Assembly (NCBI GenBank): GCA_013286235.1
Contig: JABDGE010000002.1
Coordinates: 1-64,000, forward strand
DNA: 64,000 nt
From: Bacteroidota bacterium
GTDB taxonomy: Bacteria; Bacteroidota; Bacteroidia; Sphingobacteriales; Sphingobacteriaceae
Direction: 5' to 3'
The notes beneath the pieces are model-generated. The model had not been told where the DNA came from, made no database searches, and saw only the letters and a program-made list of their open reading frames with translations. Positions within the stretch are counted from its first letter, which is position 1. Each line of letters begins with the position of its first letter. Below, piece after piece: positions 16,737 to 26,165 of this stretch. Both the position numbers and the translations under genes were made by a program.

Positions 16737-17038
16737 TCAGTGCGCACCCGATAATTTAGGGTCGGGGCCAATCCACCGCAAATATGGATGTGGTCCCTGG
16801 CGATTACCTTCAAACGTTGTTTGACATTTGAGAAATCAAAGTTAACTGACGTTGAAAAAATTTGATCGTACACACCTGGCGAAAAACAACTCACAGGCCA
16901 AGTCTTCAAATTATCCTAATTTAACCCCTTAAATACCATCCGTTTTTAGCATTTAATATCAATATAGGCTCCTTGTTAACAAATTCCTAAAAAATTGAAA
17001 ATTCATTATTAATTCAACAACTGCATTTTGAACTTTTC
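16737..17038. other. Intergenic region: right edge of the duplication, no gene seen
   Basis: 16737-16775 resembles 15226-15257 after copy 1 (CCGATAATT, then GGTCGG), so the duplicated unit extends past the stop codon. The remaining sequence to the aspartate aminotransferase promoter is AT-rich and holds no supportable gene. Confidence 0.6.
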
Positions 17039-17046
17039 TATATTTG
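17039..17046 (+). promoter_or_regulatory. -7 element TATATTTG for the aspartate aminotransferase gene
   Basis: Exact TAnnTTTG match ending 24 nt before the ATG at 17071. No good -33 TTG at 19-21 nt spacing was found. Confidence 0.6.
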
Positions 17047-17070
17047 CGCCGCAAATAAATCAAACAAAAA

Positions 17071-18264
17071 ATGACAGTATTAAGCGACAGGATCAATAAC
17101 CTTTCGGAATCGGCAACCATAAAAATGGCCAAACTTGGCCGCGAACTGGCTGCCAAAGGCGTCGACATGATCAGCCTGAGTTTTGGCGAACCCGATTTTC
17201 ATACACCCGATCACATCAAGGAAGCTGCCAAACAGGCGATGGATAAAAATTTCACTTACTATACACCTGTTTCCGGTTATCCTGAACTCCGTAAAGCCGT
17301 TGCTGTCAAATTAAAAACCGAAAACAACCTGGATTATGATTTCAGCCAGGTCGTAGTTTCAACCGGCGCTAAGCAAGCTATCGCGAATGCTGTGCTTTGC
17401 CTGGTAAACCCCGGCGAGGAAGTGATCATTCCTACGCCCTACTGGGTATCCTACTCGGAAGTGGTTAAACTTGCAGAAGGTGTAAGCGTTTTTATCGACG
17501 CGCCTGTTAAGCAGGACTTTAAGATCACACCTCAACAGCTGGAAGCGGCCATTACGCCAAAAACCAAGCTGTTTATGTTCTCCTCGCCATGCAACCCGAC
17601 CGGCAGCGTTTACAGCAAGGCAGAACTGGAGGGTTTGGCTAAAGTGTTCGAAAAACATCCAAATGTTTATATCCTGTCCGACGAAATATATGAGCACATC
17701 AACTTCGTGGACAAGCATGAATCAATTGCCCAGTTCGATAGTATCAAAGACCGCGTGATCATTATCAACGGCTTTTCAAAAGCCTTTGCAATGACCGGCT
17801 GGCGTATCGGATATACCGCGTCGAACAAAGAAATTGCTGCCGCGTGTGACAAAATGCAGGGACAGATCACTTCCGGCACTTGTTCAATTACACAAAAGGC
17901 CGGTGTTGCCGCACTGGAAGGTGGTTTGGATACCGTTTTGCAGATGCGTGCCGAATTTAAGAAACGCCGCGACCTGGTGTATGGTTTATTAAAAGAAATT
18001 CCCGGTGTAAAAGTTAACCTGCCCGAAGGCGCTTTTTACTTTTTCCCGGATGTAACCTCGTTTTTTGGCAAGAGTTATAATGGCGTAACTGTAAACGATG
18101 CTGATGAGTTGGCCATTTATTTGCTGGAGGAGGGCCACGTTGCAACCGTCGGCGGCGATTCGTTCGGCGACAGGAAGTCGATTCGCATTTCTTATGCGGC
18201 CGCTGAGGATAAACTGATTGAAGCCTGCAAGAGGATTGGGGAGGCGTTGGGTAAATTGGTATAG
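17071..18264 (+). CDS. Aspartate aminotransferase-like PLP enzyme, class I/II
   Basis: 397 residues. The fold I aminotransferase pattern is complete: ISLSFGEPDFHTPDHIKEAA near the N-terminus, SSPCNPTGSVYS, LSDEIYEHI, the PLP lysine in GFSKAFAMTGWRIGY and the substrate Arg in SIRISYA. It most resembles the AspB-type aspartate/prephenate aminotransferases that use 2-oxoglutarate; exact specificity is not visible. Cytoplasmic. It has its own promoter element and a strong terminator nearby, so it is probably monocistronic. Confidence 0.94.
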   Translation: MTVLSDRINNLSESATIKMAKLGRELAAKGVDMISLSFGEPDFHTPDHIKEAAKQAMDKNFTYYTPVSGYPELRKAVAVKLKTENNLDYDFSQVVVSTGAKQAIANAVLCLVNPGEEVIIPTPYWVSYSEVVKLAEGVSVFIDAPVKQDFKITPQQLEAAITPKTKLFMFSSPCNPTGSVYSKAELEGLAKVFEKHPNVYILSDEIYEHINFVDKHESIAQFDSIKDRVIIINGFSKAFAMTGWRIGYTASNKEIAAACDKMQGQITSGTCSITQKAGVAALEGGLDTVLQMRAEFKKRRDLVYGLLKEIPGVKVNLPEGAFYFFPDVTSFFGKSYNGVTVNDADELAIYLLEEGHVATVGGDSFGDRKSIRISYAAAEDKLIEACKRIGEALGKLV

Positions 18265-18278
18265 AGGGATTGTCCAGC

Positions 18279-18393
18279 GATTAGAGGTGGGAGATTAGTT
18301 AAGCAATGTAAAAATTGAGTGCATCCTGCCCCGGGTCCGGGCGCGTTATAAAAAACAACTAAATAAAAAATGCCGCATAAAGCGGCATTTTTT
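18279..18393 (+). terminator. Terminator after the aminotransferase, preceded by a short 7-bp tract
   Basis: AAAAAATGCCGC (18365-18376) pairs with GCGGCATTTTTT (18382-18393) around ATAAA, so it can act in both directions between convergent genes. Upstream, GATTAGA GGTGGGA GATTAGT (18279-18299) is another three-unit heptamer tract. Confidence 0.85.
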
Positions 18394-18414
18394 ATTTAAA
18401 TTATTCCTTCAAGC

Positions 18415-18804
18415 TTATTTACTTTCATCTGTACTGGTCCAGCCGTCACTCCAGCCATTGCTGGTGCCCCCCTTGTTTTCCTGTACCAGCTTGTCAAATT
18501 GGGTAACCTCAGCAGCGGTCAATATACTTTCAATCTTTTTAATTGTAGCAGTACGAAGTGGTCGCACTGCAACTATCATTTTATTCGTGTTGCCGTTCTC
18601 TTCCTTTTTTATTTTATCGAATTTTTCGGCCGACTCCTGGTAAACAGCAGTGATGTATCCTGTTTGGTAATCGGTGAGTTTCAAGTCTTTTTGTAACAAT
18701 CTTGCTTTTGCAGCCGGATCGGCAGTAGCAGGATTTGAAGTTTGGCTATAGCCTGCTGTTGCAAACGCAGTAAGCAAACAGCATATTAACAGAACTCTTT
18801 TCAT
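18415..18804 (-). CDS. Small exported helical protein
   Basis: 129 residues with a signal peptide ending near GYSQ. The mature part is helical and charged. LTDYQTGYITAVYQESAEKFDKI followed by LTAAEVTQFDKL recalls the LTxxQ-type repeats of Spy/CpxP-like periplasmic proteins, but the match is weak. A Gly/Ser/Trp-rich tail ends the protein. No operon partner; the terminator at 18365-18393 serves its 3' end too. Confidence 0.7.
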   Translation of the reverse strand: MKRVLLICCLLTAFATAGYSQTSNPATADPAAKARLLQKDLKLTDYQTGYITAVYQESAEKFDKIKKEENGNTNKMIVAVRPLRTATIKKIESILTAAEVTQFDKLVQENKGGTSNGWSDGWTSTDESK

Positions 18805-18930
18805 AATATTTTAATTAAATTGATTGTCTGATACAAAGGTAGTTAATTTATGTATTTAACCGAACTGAATAATAAAAACACAAAAAGATATCGGTTTTAT
18901 TGTAAACAACACCGGTCTCTAAACATTGTT

Positions 18931-21177
18931 TTAATTTGTTCCCGTCATCATCGGCATACTCATCGGGGCTTTTGGTTTTTGTTTATAGGTTAATTTGGCC
19001 AGGTGAATAATCTCAGGCTGCTGGTTACCTTCAGTAATATGCAGAAACCGGTTCGGCGCAATGTTTTTGAAGTATTGAACAGTTCCGCTGCCCGCCCACT
19101 TTATTTCGATCTCGTCAATTGATTTTGCCTGGCCGATGCCTATTTCCTGCCGCAAGGGCGAAGACCCGAAACTGCCTCCCGAATTCACATCCTTGTAAAC
19201 ACTCCGTTGTACGCCATTTTCGGTAAACGTAACTTTTATCCGGCTGCCTATCGCAGCTTTGTTCGCTTTTACCCCTTCCAGCTTTAAACCTATCCAATTG
19301 TTATTTCCCTGCCCCGGGTTCACGTACAGCGAACTGGTATAGGAATCCCCCCTATATGCGCCGCCCATTTCAATAAATATGTCCTGGATACCGGTATTCC
19401 TTATGTCGGCAAAGGCCACGCCATGTCCTTTTTGCAAATTACCGGTACGGGAAGAGGTGGTTACATCGGCAAATCGTTTTCCGTCGATGTTCTTAAATAG
19501 TTTGTTGGGCACCAGCGACTTGAAATCGGGATTGCCCGTACCAAAATACATATCAGGCCAGCCATCGTTATCAATGTCCCCAAAATTGGCCCCCATACTA
19601 TAAACTACCTTATCCAGCCCAGCTTCTTTGGTTACGTTGGTAAAAGTTCCATCACGGTTATTGCGGTAAAGGAATATATTTCCTGCGTTCGGCACCGGTC
19701 GTTTCATTCCTTCGGCGCCGGCGTAATACGCCAGTGACCTGCCGAAGTTATAATCCGCTACCATGATATCCGGCCACCCGTCGTTGTTATAATCAAAAAA
19801 CCAGGTAGTGAATGTTCTTTCCCTGTTATTGTCGATTCCCGATTTGGCGGTAACATCTTCAAAATCAGGCGTAGCGCCGGGTTTAGCTTTGTTTTTTAAT
19901 AGGTACTTTTTGCCGCTCATGGTGGATATAAAGATATCCGGCCAGCCGTCGTTATTATAGTCAGCGGAAGCTACCCCCTTTACAAAGTCAGTAATATCAC
20001 AATGCGCCTCCACGGCAACATTGGTGAACGTGCCATCATGATTGTTCATGTACAACATGCAAGTGTGTGTACCGCCGGTATCGTGCCCCCCGGAGTCCTC
20101 TGTTCCGACAAATACATCCAACCATCCGTCGTTATTAAAATCGGCCCAAACCGCTGTTTGGGTAGGTTGAAAAAAAAGCAGGCCGCTTGGGATGGTTACG
20201 TCGGTAAAGGTGCCATCTCCATTGTTGCGTAACAGGGAACTGGGTTGGTTTCCGAAGCCATCCTGGTTCCATGCCCCTCGTAACACGAAGATATCAAGGT
20301 TGCCATCGTTATTATAGTCCACCTGCTGAATGTTTAAACCCCCGGTTATCCCATTCAGGCCACTTTGTTCCGTACGGTCGGTGAAGGTGCCGTCCTTGTT
20401 GTTTTGAAAATAATGCATGGGATCATCAAGGCCCCATCCCGACGTCACAATATCGAGGTAACCGTCATTGTTAAAATCGTCGACAATTACGCCGCCTGCC
20501 CTGCCATTAATGTCGAGGCCCAGGCCTGCAGCCATGTCGGTAAATGGTTTTACCTTATACGCGGTATCGGAATCCAAACCCGGTATCAGGAACTGCTGCG
20601 GGACACCTTTCGGATATTGCCCCAGGGTCATAAATGCGATGTTTAGGAGCCATTTTGACTCCAGGTCTTCAGGATGGGCCGTCAGTATGCCTTCATACAC
20701 TTCGATCGCTTTTTTTGACCCTGTTTGAATTTTATGCACACCCCCATCTTTTATCGGGAATATGCAGGAAGAACCATTGTGATTGAGCATGCAATTGTTT
20801 CGTTCGCCCAAACGCATGTAGGCGATAGCCACGTCGGGCATGGTCCGCTCCATTGACATATAGTCGACCCGCGTGAGTAAATCCTTGTAAGTTGCTACGG
20901 ACTCTTCCTCCTTACCTACTTTAAGGGACAAGGCTGCTTTCGCATTAAGGAGACCCGGATCATGCTCATTGTCTTTTATTTTAAGCAGCGAATCGACATG
21001 TGCCAGCTTCACCTCGGGGTTAAATCCGTTGCCCAGGCTGTTATTTCTTTTATTCATGTCGCTAAGTAACGCTATCATTGCTTCGTGGGATGACTGATGG
21101 TACTCGGCCACTAAGCCACACGTGAGCAGCAAAATAATTGCGCCTCCAATTATTAAGTATTGTCTTTTAAATTTCAT
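18931..21177 (-). CDS. FG-GAP/VCBS seven-blade propeller protein with ASPIC/UnbV domain (CRTAC1-like)
   Basis: 748 residues from ATG 21177; an upstream in-frame ATG adds 18 unlikely residues. An N-terminal hydrophobic helix (YLIIGGAIILLLTCGLV) targets it to the envelope. A helical TPR-like region (about 30-210) follows. Then seven calcium-binding FG-GAP motifs of the form NNDGWPDI occur between about 235 and 600 (FNNDGYLDI, YNNDGNLDI, FNNDGWLDV, YNNDGWPDI twice, IDNDGWPDM, IRNTGIQDI), consistent with a seven-bladed beta propeller. An ASPIC/UnbV domain (about 640-725) ends the fold. Such proteins are surface or periplasmic, with unproven roles. It is the last gene of the leftward accessory cluster, 245 nt after its neighbour. 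Confidence 0.88.
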   Translation of the reverse strand: MKFKRQYLIIGGAIILLLTCGLVAEYHQSSHEAMIALLSDMNKRNNSLGNGFNPEVKLAHVDSLLKIKDNEHDPGLLNAKAALSLKVGKEEESVATYKDLLTRVDYMSMERTMPDVAIAYMRLGERNNCMLNHNGSSCIFPIKDGGVHKIQTGSKKAIEVYEGILTAHPEDLESKWLLNIAFMTLGQYPKGVPQQFLIPGLDSDTAYKVKPFTDMAAGLGLDINGRAGGVIVDDFNNDGYLDIVTSGWGLDDPMHYFQNNKDGTFTDRTEQSGLNGITGGLNIQQVDYNNDGNLDIFVLRGAWNQDGFGNQPSSLLRNNGDGTFTDVTIPSGLLFFQPTQTAVWADFNNDGWLDVFVGTEDSGGHDTGGTHTCMLYMNNHDGTFTNVAVEAHCDITDFVKGVASADYNNDGWPDIFISTMSGKKYLLKNKAKPGATPDFEDVTAKSGIDNNRERTFTTWFFDYNNDGWPDIMVADYNFGRSLAYYAGAEGMKRPVPNAGNIFLYRNNRDGTFTNVTKEAGLDKVVYSMGANFGDIDNDGWPDMYFGTGNPDFKSLVPNKLFKNIDGKRFADVTTSSRTGNLQKGHGVAFADIRNTGIQDIFIEMGGAYRGDSYTSSLYVNPGQGNNNWIGLKLEGVKANKAAIGSRIKVTFTENGVQRSVYKDVNSGGSFGSSPLRQEIGIGQAKSIDEIEIKWAGSGTVQYFKNIAPNRFLHITEGNQQPEIIHLAKLTYKQKPKAPMSMPMMTGTN

Positions 21178-21422
21178 TGGTATAAGTTTTAATTGTATTC
21201 CGGCAGTGTCACCACTTAAGTACCAGCCCAAATAGCCGACCTATTCCGGGCGCCACGCAGCGTCGCCGTTAATAAATTAGTCAATTGTAAATTTTCGCCA
21301 TACGCTGCAAAACAACATGCCGGGTAAGCACGGTTAAGTGATTGCGAAACACGATCACCAACAGGATGATCCAACCCGCGTTCAGAAAGGCATTTGTTGA
21401 ACCTCGTCCTCGAAAAATTAAA

Positions 21423-21980
21423 TCAGGAAAGGCTATTTGATGCGTCCGGTGGTTGCGACGGACTGGGGATGGCGTATTTAATAACGCCGGTGACGGAACG
21501 ACTAATGGCCAGTTTGAAAATAGCAGCCGGTGTAACGAACGTGTACTGCAATGCCTGATAATTGTAAATGCCTATATTGTTAGTTTTTGTAAACGGAACG
21601 TGCTCCTTTTTATTAAACGGAACATCTTTAAGACTGCGGGCATCTATAATGTTTTGCTGACACAGCTTCGTCGTCTTGTAATTAGGTATGCACATCAGGA
21701 AAATAGTATCCCGGGTCATTTTCAGTTTTACATAATTGTAGCTGCCGTTTTCCAATTGCAACTCCCCGCTGATAGATAGATAACCTTTCCAATCCTGGAT
21801 GCCCGGCATTTTTTCCGGAAGTTTTACCTCTACCAGGTCGTCCAGTTTATATTTATCCTTGCTGATCTGCGCTTCAAAAAACCGGTCGGACTTGAAAACA
21901 CAATAGGCGTACGCCACAAAGTTTCCGTACAGGCTAAACAAATGGAGCAGCAGCAGCGATATGGCGATTGTTCTTTTCAC
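21423..21980 (-). CDS. Membrane-anchored protein of unrecognised family, paralogue A
   Basis: 185 residues with an N-terminal membrane or signal segment. The centre reads DDLVEVKLPEKM, then SISGELQLENGSYNYVKLK, then a strand pair with CIPNYKTTKL and DVPFNKKEH. The same order occurs in the gene at 27750-28271 (DLVEIKIPAQL, PISGQVKVNGNCYNYVKLK, VIPNNEKTRL, DVPVNKKSH), so the two are paralogues. I do not recognise the family. It ends in a Pro/Ser-rich tail. The 64-nt gap from the AhpD-like gene suggests membership of the same operon. Confidence 0.72.
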   Translation of the reverse strand: MKRTIAISLLLLHLFSLYGNFVAYAYCVFKSDRFFEAQISKDKYKLDDLVEVKLPEKMPGIQDWKGYLSISGELQLENGSYNYVKLKMTRDTIFLMCIPNYKTTKLCQQNIIDARSLKDVPFNKKEHVPFTKTNNIGIYNYQALQYTFVTPAAIFKLAISRSVTGVIKYAIPSPSQPPDASNSLS

Positions 21981-22044
21981 TATTTGGGACTCGGCATTTA
22001 CTTAATATAATCGGTACTGCCCGGTTTCTTTCCCGGGCAGTATA

Positions 22045-22623
22045 TCACGATGTTTGCAATTCTTTTGTCAGCGTAACATTGATTGATGATGGTTTATACC
22101 CTTCACGGACGCGTTGTGCGCCCATCTTATCATAAAATTCTTCATTATCAGGCTGCCAGGTATCCAATCCATCTACATAGCGGTTGTACATACAGAATGC
22201 AGCGGCAATAAGCACGGTATCGTGGATCTCAATATCTGTCGCGCCTTCCTTGCGTGCATCCTCGACTTCTTCGGCAGTTACATTCTTGCCGCCTAACTGC
22301 ACGCTGGCGGCAATCCTTAGCAGCGCCCTGAGTTTTTCGCTGATCGGGGCTGATTCCGGATCGGCCAATACCTGCTTTACGAGCGAGAGATCGCTATTTA
22401 ACTGATGTTTGGCGATGGCGCTGTGCGAGCGAGTGCAAAAATTACAGGTATTGAGGTTGGATACATAGGAAGCGATTAGCTCGCGGTCACCGGCACTTAA
22501 TGTGGGGTGCGGGTTATGTAATAGCACCTGGGCCAGGTTGCAAAGCGGCGCGGCGGTTTCGGGGCGGAACACAAACAGGCTCCTGATGCCCGGGTATTCG
22601 GTAGGAAGTTCAATATGTGGCAT
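22045..22623 (-). CDS. AhpD-like / carboxymuconolactone decarboxylase family protein, copy A
   Basis: About 192 residues from MPHIELPTEYPG; an in-frame ATG 11 codons upstream is less likely. The redox motif CNFCTRSH (CxxCxxxH) with the upstream Glu in DRELIASYVS is the AhpD-type active site, used in thiol-dependent peroxidases and their relatives. The repeat-like helix IEIHDTVLIAAAFCMYNRYVDGL is shared with the two other copies in this cluster. Cytoplasmic. Substrate unknown. It follows copy B with a 9-42 nt gap. Confidence 0.88.
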   Translation of the reverse strand: MPHIELPTEYPGIRSLFVFRPETAAPLCNLAQVLLHNPHPTLSAGDRELIASYVSNLNTCNFCTRSHSAIAKHQLNSDLSLVKQVLADPESAPISEKLRALLRIAASVQLGGKNVTAEEVEDARKEGATDIEIHDTVLIAAAFCMYNRYVDGLDTWQPDNEEFYDKMGAQRVREGYKPSSINVTLTKELQTS

Positions 22624-22665
22624 AATCTTGTTATTTAATGTGTTTTTAATGGTCAATAATTATTT

Positions 22666-23214
22666 TTACTTGTAAACGCTTGATTGATAGCCATCCAAGG
22701 CGCGTTGAGGCGCCCGGTCGACATAAAATTGGCGATCGGCAGGCGCCCACGTCGCCAAACCGTCTACATAACGGTTGAACATGCAAAACGCGGCGGCTAT
22801 CAAAACCGTGTCGTGGATCTCGGTATCGGTTGCGCCGTTTGCTCTCGCATGTTCTACCTGTTCGGGTGTAACGTTCTTCCCTCCTTTCTGAACACTGCCG
22901 GCAATGCTCAACAATGCCTTCATCTTTTCGGAAATAGGCGAAGCGGCGAAATTTTCTTTTATGTCGTCAATCTGCCTCACGTTACATTCCAAATAATGGC
23001 CCGCGAGGGCGCCATGTACGTTCTGACAAAAAAAGCAGTCGTTTAAATACGATACATAAGTGGCTATCAACTCCCGCTCTCCCCTGCTTAAGCTATTATC
23101 GTCGCTGCGTAAAAGGACTTCGGCTAAGGCATTTAACGGCGCCTCTGTTTCGGGGCGGTAGGCCATCAGCCCTCTTATTCCTGGTAATTCGTTATTTAGT
23201 TCAATATGTGCCAT
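22666..23214 (-). CDS. AhpD-like / carboxymuconolactone decarboxylase family protein, copy B
   Basis: 182 residues. The active-site motif is CFFCQNVH in the context GERELIATYVSYLNDC, and the helix TEIHDTVLIAAAFCMFNRYVDGLATWAP matches the other copies. Its ATG lies inside the end of the MFS transporter gene (14-nt overlap), so the two are translationally coupled. It probably catalyses a thiol or peroxide reaction on the compound handled by the cluster; this is inferred from family and context only. Confidence 0.88.
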   Translation of the reverse strand: MAHIELNNELPGIRGLMAYRPETEAPLNALAEVLLRSDDNSLSRGERELIATYVSYLNDCFFCQNVHGALAGHYLECNVRQIDDIKENFAASPISEKMKALLSIAGSVQKGGKNVTPEQVEHARANGATDTEIHDTVLIAAAFCMFNRYVDGLATWAPADRQFYVDRAPQRALDGYQSSVYK

Positions 23215-24478
23215 CGGTTTCCATTTGTTTTGTGTGCTGCGTGGCCGGTTGTATGTTTTTTATCAGCACCACGGCCAGCAGCCCTATTATAAATATCAGT
23301 GAGAAAATGAACAGCGCGTTGCTGTATCCGCCCAATGCTGTTACCAGCACACCAACCGTCAATACGGCCAGACCGGTAAACACCCGCCCGATGTTGAAGC
23401 AGAATCCAGTAGCCGAAGCTCGGATGCTTGTGTGAAAAAGCAAGGGGATATACAGTGATAAAACACCCTGGCTCACACCAAAAAATAGCGCAATAACTGC
23501 AATCTCGGGGTAAATGATCACAGAGAATGAACTGTTCGTTTTAAACAGCACGAAGGAGAGGGCGATGCACACGACAAAACTGGCGACAAGTGATCTCCTC
23601 AATCCCACAAGGTTAACCAGCCAGCCCGAAAAAAAACCACCAGTCAGACCACCCATCCCTAAAAACATCATGCTTATGCCCCCTTCTTTATGTGCATCAG
23701 TGGCTAACAGGCTTTGTATCCAGGTAGGCGTCCATGAAAATATGGCCCACATGCCAATAAGCATGGTCCCGAATATGACGGAGCCCGTGGCAAGCGCCGC
23801 AAGGTTTTCGGAGTGAAACAATCGGCTTTCGACCGTGGGCAAACTGGACCTGTCAGACCGGTCATTCAGCCACAGCTCCGATTCAGTTATGACCCAGTAG
23901 CCCGCAACGGCGATTGCTATGGGGATGATCCCTATCATAAATCCCTCACGCCATGAGGATACCAGGTAACTGATCATGCCGGCTGAAAAGATACCAACCG
24001 GGACAGAAATTGACAGTATCCCCGTAACGATGGCCCTGTTTTTTTCGGGCCAAACCTCGCTTATCAGCGTGAACGATACCACCAGCAGGCCACCTGTGCC
24101 GACGCCGCTCAGGAAGCGGCATACTACTACGCACCACCAGCTATTCATAAACCCGGTGAGCAATGTAAATATCCCGAAACAGGCAATAGACAATAAAAGG
24201 GATGCTTTCCGGCCGGTTTTATCGCTGATGACCCCCCAAAGGAAACCACCGGCCGCCCACCCGAAAATAAAGATGGAATTGATGTAGCCACTTATGTCAT
24301 TGAGTTGGGCATCGCTTTGCCCTCCCCGTAATTCCTTCACCACGACCGGCAGGTAAACCGACATGAGCGTGGATACCACCCCACCGAACATGTTGCCTGC
24401 GAAACAGACGATAAATAAGGCCATCAGGTTAGTTGTGGTTGCCTTATCCTGTGTATTGATGCTTAATGTGCTTTTCAT
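23201..24478 (-). CDS. Major facilitator superfamily transporter
   Basis: 425 residues with about 12 membrane segments. The loop 2-3 motif GVISDKTGRKASLL and the segment CRFLSGVGTGGLLVVSFTLISE are characteristic. The general layout is that of organic-acid or sugar symporters and drug exporters; direction and substrate cannot be read from the sequence. It sits between two AhpD-like genes (13-nt gap upstream, 14-nt overlap downstream), implying it moves the substrate or product of those enzymes. Confidence 0.9.
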   Translation of the reverse strand: MKSTLSINTQDKATTTNLMALFIVCFAGNMFGGVVSTLMSVYLPVVVKELRGGQSDAQLNDISGYINSIFIFGWAAGGFLWGVISDKTGRKASLLLSIACFGIFTLLTGFMNSWWCVVVCRFLSGVGTGGLLVVSFTLISEVWPEKNRAIVTGILSISVPVGIFSAGMISYLVSSWREGFMIGIIPIAIAVAGYWVITESELWLNDRSDRSSLPTVESRLFHSENLAALATGSVIFGTMLIGMWAIFSWTPTWIQSLLATDAHKEGGISMMFLGMGGLTGGFFSGWLVNLVGLRRSLVASFVVCIALSFVLFKTNSSFSVIIYPEIAVIALFFGVSQGVLSLYIPLLFHTSIRASATGFCFNIGRVFTGLAVLTVGVLVTALGGYSNALFIFSLIFIIGLLAVVLIKNIQPATQHTKQMETDGTY

Positions 24479-24491
24479 GTGCTCAGTACCA

Positions 24492-25052
24492 TTATTTTTT
24501 TAGATGATCATAGCCTTGCGGCAGGCGTTGATAGCCATGGCTTACAATTCGTTCGGCCAATACAACATAGTACCCGGGCTCGGCGGGTAAGGCGGTGGCC
24601 AGGCCGTCGACGTACCGGTTGTACAGGCAAAACAGGGCCGCTATCAGCACCGTGTCGTGGATCTCAATGTCGCTGGCGCCTGCGTTTTTTGCACGGGTAA
24701 TAACTTCGGCCGATACGGTTTTGGCATCCTTCCCGGTTAGTTTGGCAATGGTGAGTAAGGCTTTCATCTTTTCACTTACTGGCGCCGTCTCAATATCATG
24801 TTTAACAGCTGCTGCCGTTTCACTATCACCCATCAAAAGGTCCACTGCGGCTGTATGGGCCGTAGTGCAGAATTTGCAGCCGTTACCATGTGACACGACC
24901 GTCGCAAGGAGCTCGCGTTCGCCTTCGGTGAGCGTTGATGGCCCGCGTAACAATACCTGGGTTAAATCCCGTATAGGCTGCGCCGAATCCTTCCGGTATT
25001 CGAGCAAACCGGTTATACCCGGCAAATGGCCTTCAAGTGGAATGTATGGCAT
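24492..25052 (-). CDS. AhpD-like / carboxymuconolactone decarboxylase family protein, copy C
   Basis: 186 residues, the most diverged of the three. It keeps CKFCTTAH with GERELLATVVSHGNGC upstream and the shared helix IEIHDTVLIAALFCLYNRYVDGLAT. Having three different copies in one operon suggests a heteromeric complex or a set of related substrates. It lies 24 nt downstream of the MetE-like gene and 13 nt upstream of the transporter gene. Confidence 0.88.
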   Translation of the reverse strand: MPYIPLEGHLPGITGLLEYRKDSAQPIRDLTQVLLRGPSTLTEGERELLATVVSHGNGCKFCTTAHTAAVDLLMGDSETAAAVKHDIETAPVSEKMKALLTIAKLTGKDAKTVSAEVITRAKNAGASDIEIHDTVLIAALFCLYNRYVDGLATALPAEPGYYVVLAERIVSHGYQRLPQGYDHLKK

Positions 25053-25076
25053 ATGTTGTGACTAAATAGTAAAAGC

Positions 25077-26147
25077 TTAAGCTGTTTCTTGCTGTTCGTG
25101 AATAAGTTGTGCCTCGGCCAATTTGGTGCCGTCAACGCGCGCCTTAATTTTGGCAAATGCGGTTTCGCGCGTGGTTGAAACATCGTCGCAAAACGGCGAA
25201 AAGCCGCAGTCGTCCGTTGTGCCCAATTGGTCTACCGGAATGTAATGCGCTGCTTCCAGCACCCGGTCGCGCACTTCTTCTTTGGTTTCCACTTTTGGGT
25301 TAAGTACGTCGATCACGCCGATAAAGGCTTTTTGATTCGGTTTAAGGTATTGCTTTATCGTTTTTAAAACTTTTACGTGATCTGGTTCGCTCGCTAACTG
25401 CAGGTAAAAGCTGCCCACATTTAAATTGAAAAGCTGGGGTAAAAAGTCGGCATAATCAACATCAGCGCTATGGGTTGAGTCGTGGTCGCCGCCAGGGCAT
25501 ACATGCACCCCTAATTTCTCCCGGTCTGCTGCGCCAAAGCGATTAAAAACCTGGTTATTAACATCAATAAAATGTTTCAAAACGCCGCCCGAAGGATCAA
25601 GCTTCAGTGATAACCTGCCTTCGGTAAAATCCATTTGCACCTTGTAAGCGCCCTGTTCCAGGCATTGCCGGATGTCTTTTTCACACTCGTTCAACAAGTC
25701 GGTCATAAATTCAGCCTGGCTGTAGCCTTCTATGCCGCCTTGCGGATAGATCAAACTCAGCGCCGATGCGGAGATCACCGCTTGCTTAACCGGGAGCTTT
25801 GTTTGCTGTTGCGCTGCTTTCAAATACTTCACCGCGAAGTTACCGTACCTGAACGGGCCGCTGGTTATCAGGGGCAATTGCCGGGAATGGCCATCTTCGA
25901 AATTGATCGTCATACCTTCGGGGGACAAGTTGGTCAACCCTTCCAGCGGGTAGGTGGCAAAGCTCGACTTGGTTTGCTCGCCGTCTGTTATCACCGGGGA
26001 TCCTGTTTGTTCAAACGCGCTTATAGTTTCACTGATGGCCTTTTCATAAAGGCTTCTTAAATCGGCTCCGTTGGCCGGTGCCGTAATGGCGGCTATTAGT
26101 TCCGGGGTGCGTGGGATGCTGCCGATGGGTTCTGTAGCTAATTTCAT
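25077..26147 (-). CDS. MetE-like (cobalamin-independent methionine synthase C-terminal) protein
   Basis: 356 residues, about half the length of full MetE, lacking its N-terminal half. The barrel keeps probable zinc ligands in HVCPGGDHDSTH (His and Cys, near residue 240) and DDCGFSPF (Cys, near residue 313), and the family phrase TDGEQTKSSF. Such stand-alone barrels move methyl groups to a thiol or act on related small molecules. In this operon, with AhpD-like proteins and a transporter, a specialised methyl or C-S bond reaction is more likely than housekeeping methionine synthesis; that is inference. Confidence 0.8.
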   Translation of the reverse strand: MKLATEPIGSIPRTPELIAAITAPANGADLRSLYEKAISETISAFEQTGSPVITDGEQTKSSFATYPLEGLTNLSPEGMTINFEDGHSRQLPLITSGPFRYGNFAVKYLKAAQQQTKLPVKQAVISASALSLIYPQGGIEGYSQAEFMTDLLNECEKDIRQCLEQGAYKVQMDFTEGRLSLKLDPSGGVLKHFIDVNNQVFNRFGAADREKLGVHVCPGGDHDSTHSADVDYADFLPQLFNLNVGSFYLQLASEPDHVKVLKTIKQYLKPNQKAFIGVIDVLNPKVETKEEVRDRVLEAAHYIPVDQLGTTDDCGFSPFCDDVSTTRETAFAKIKARVDGTKLAEAQLIHEQQETA

Positions 26148-26165
26148 AAGATTTGTACTTTAGTG

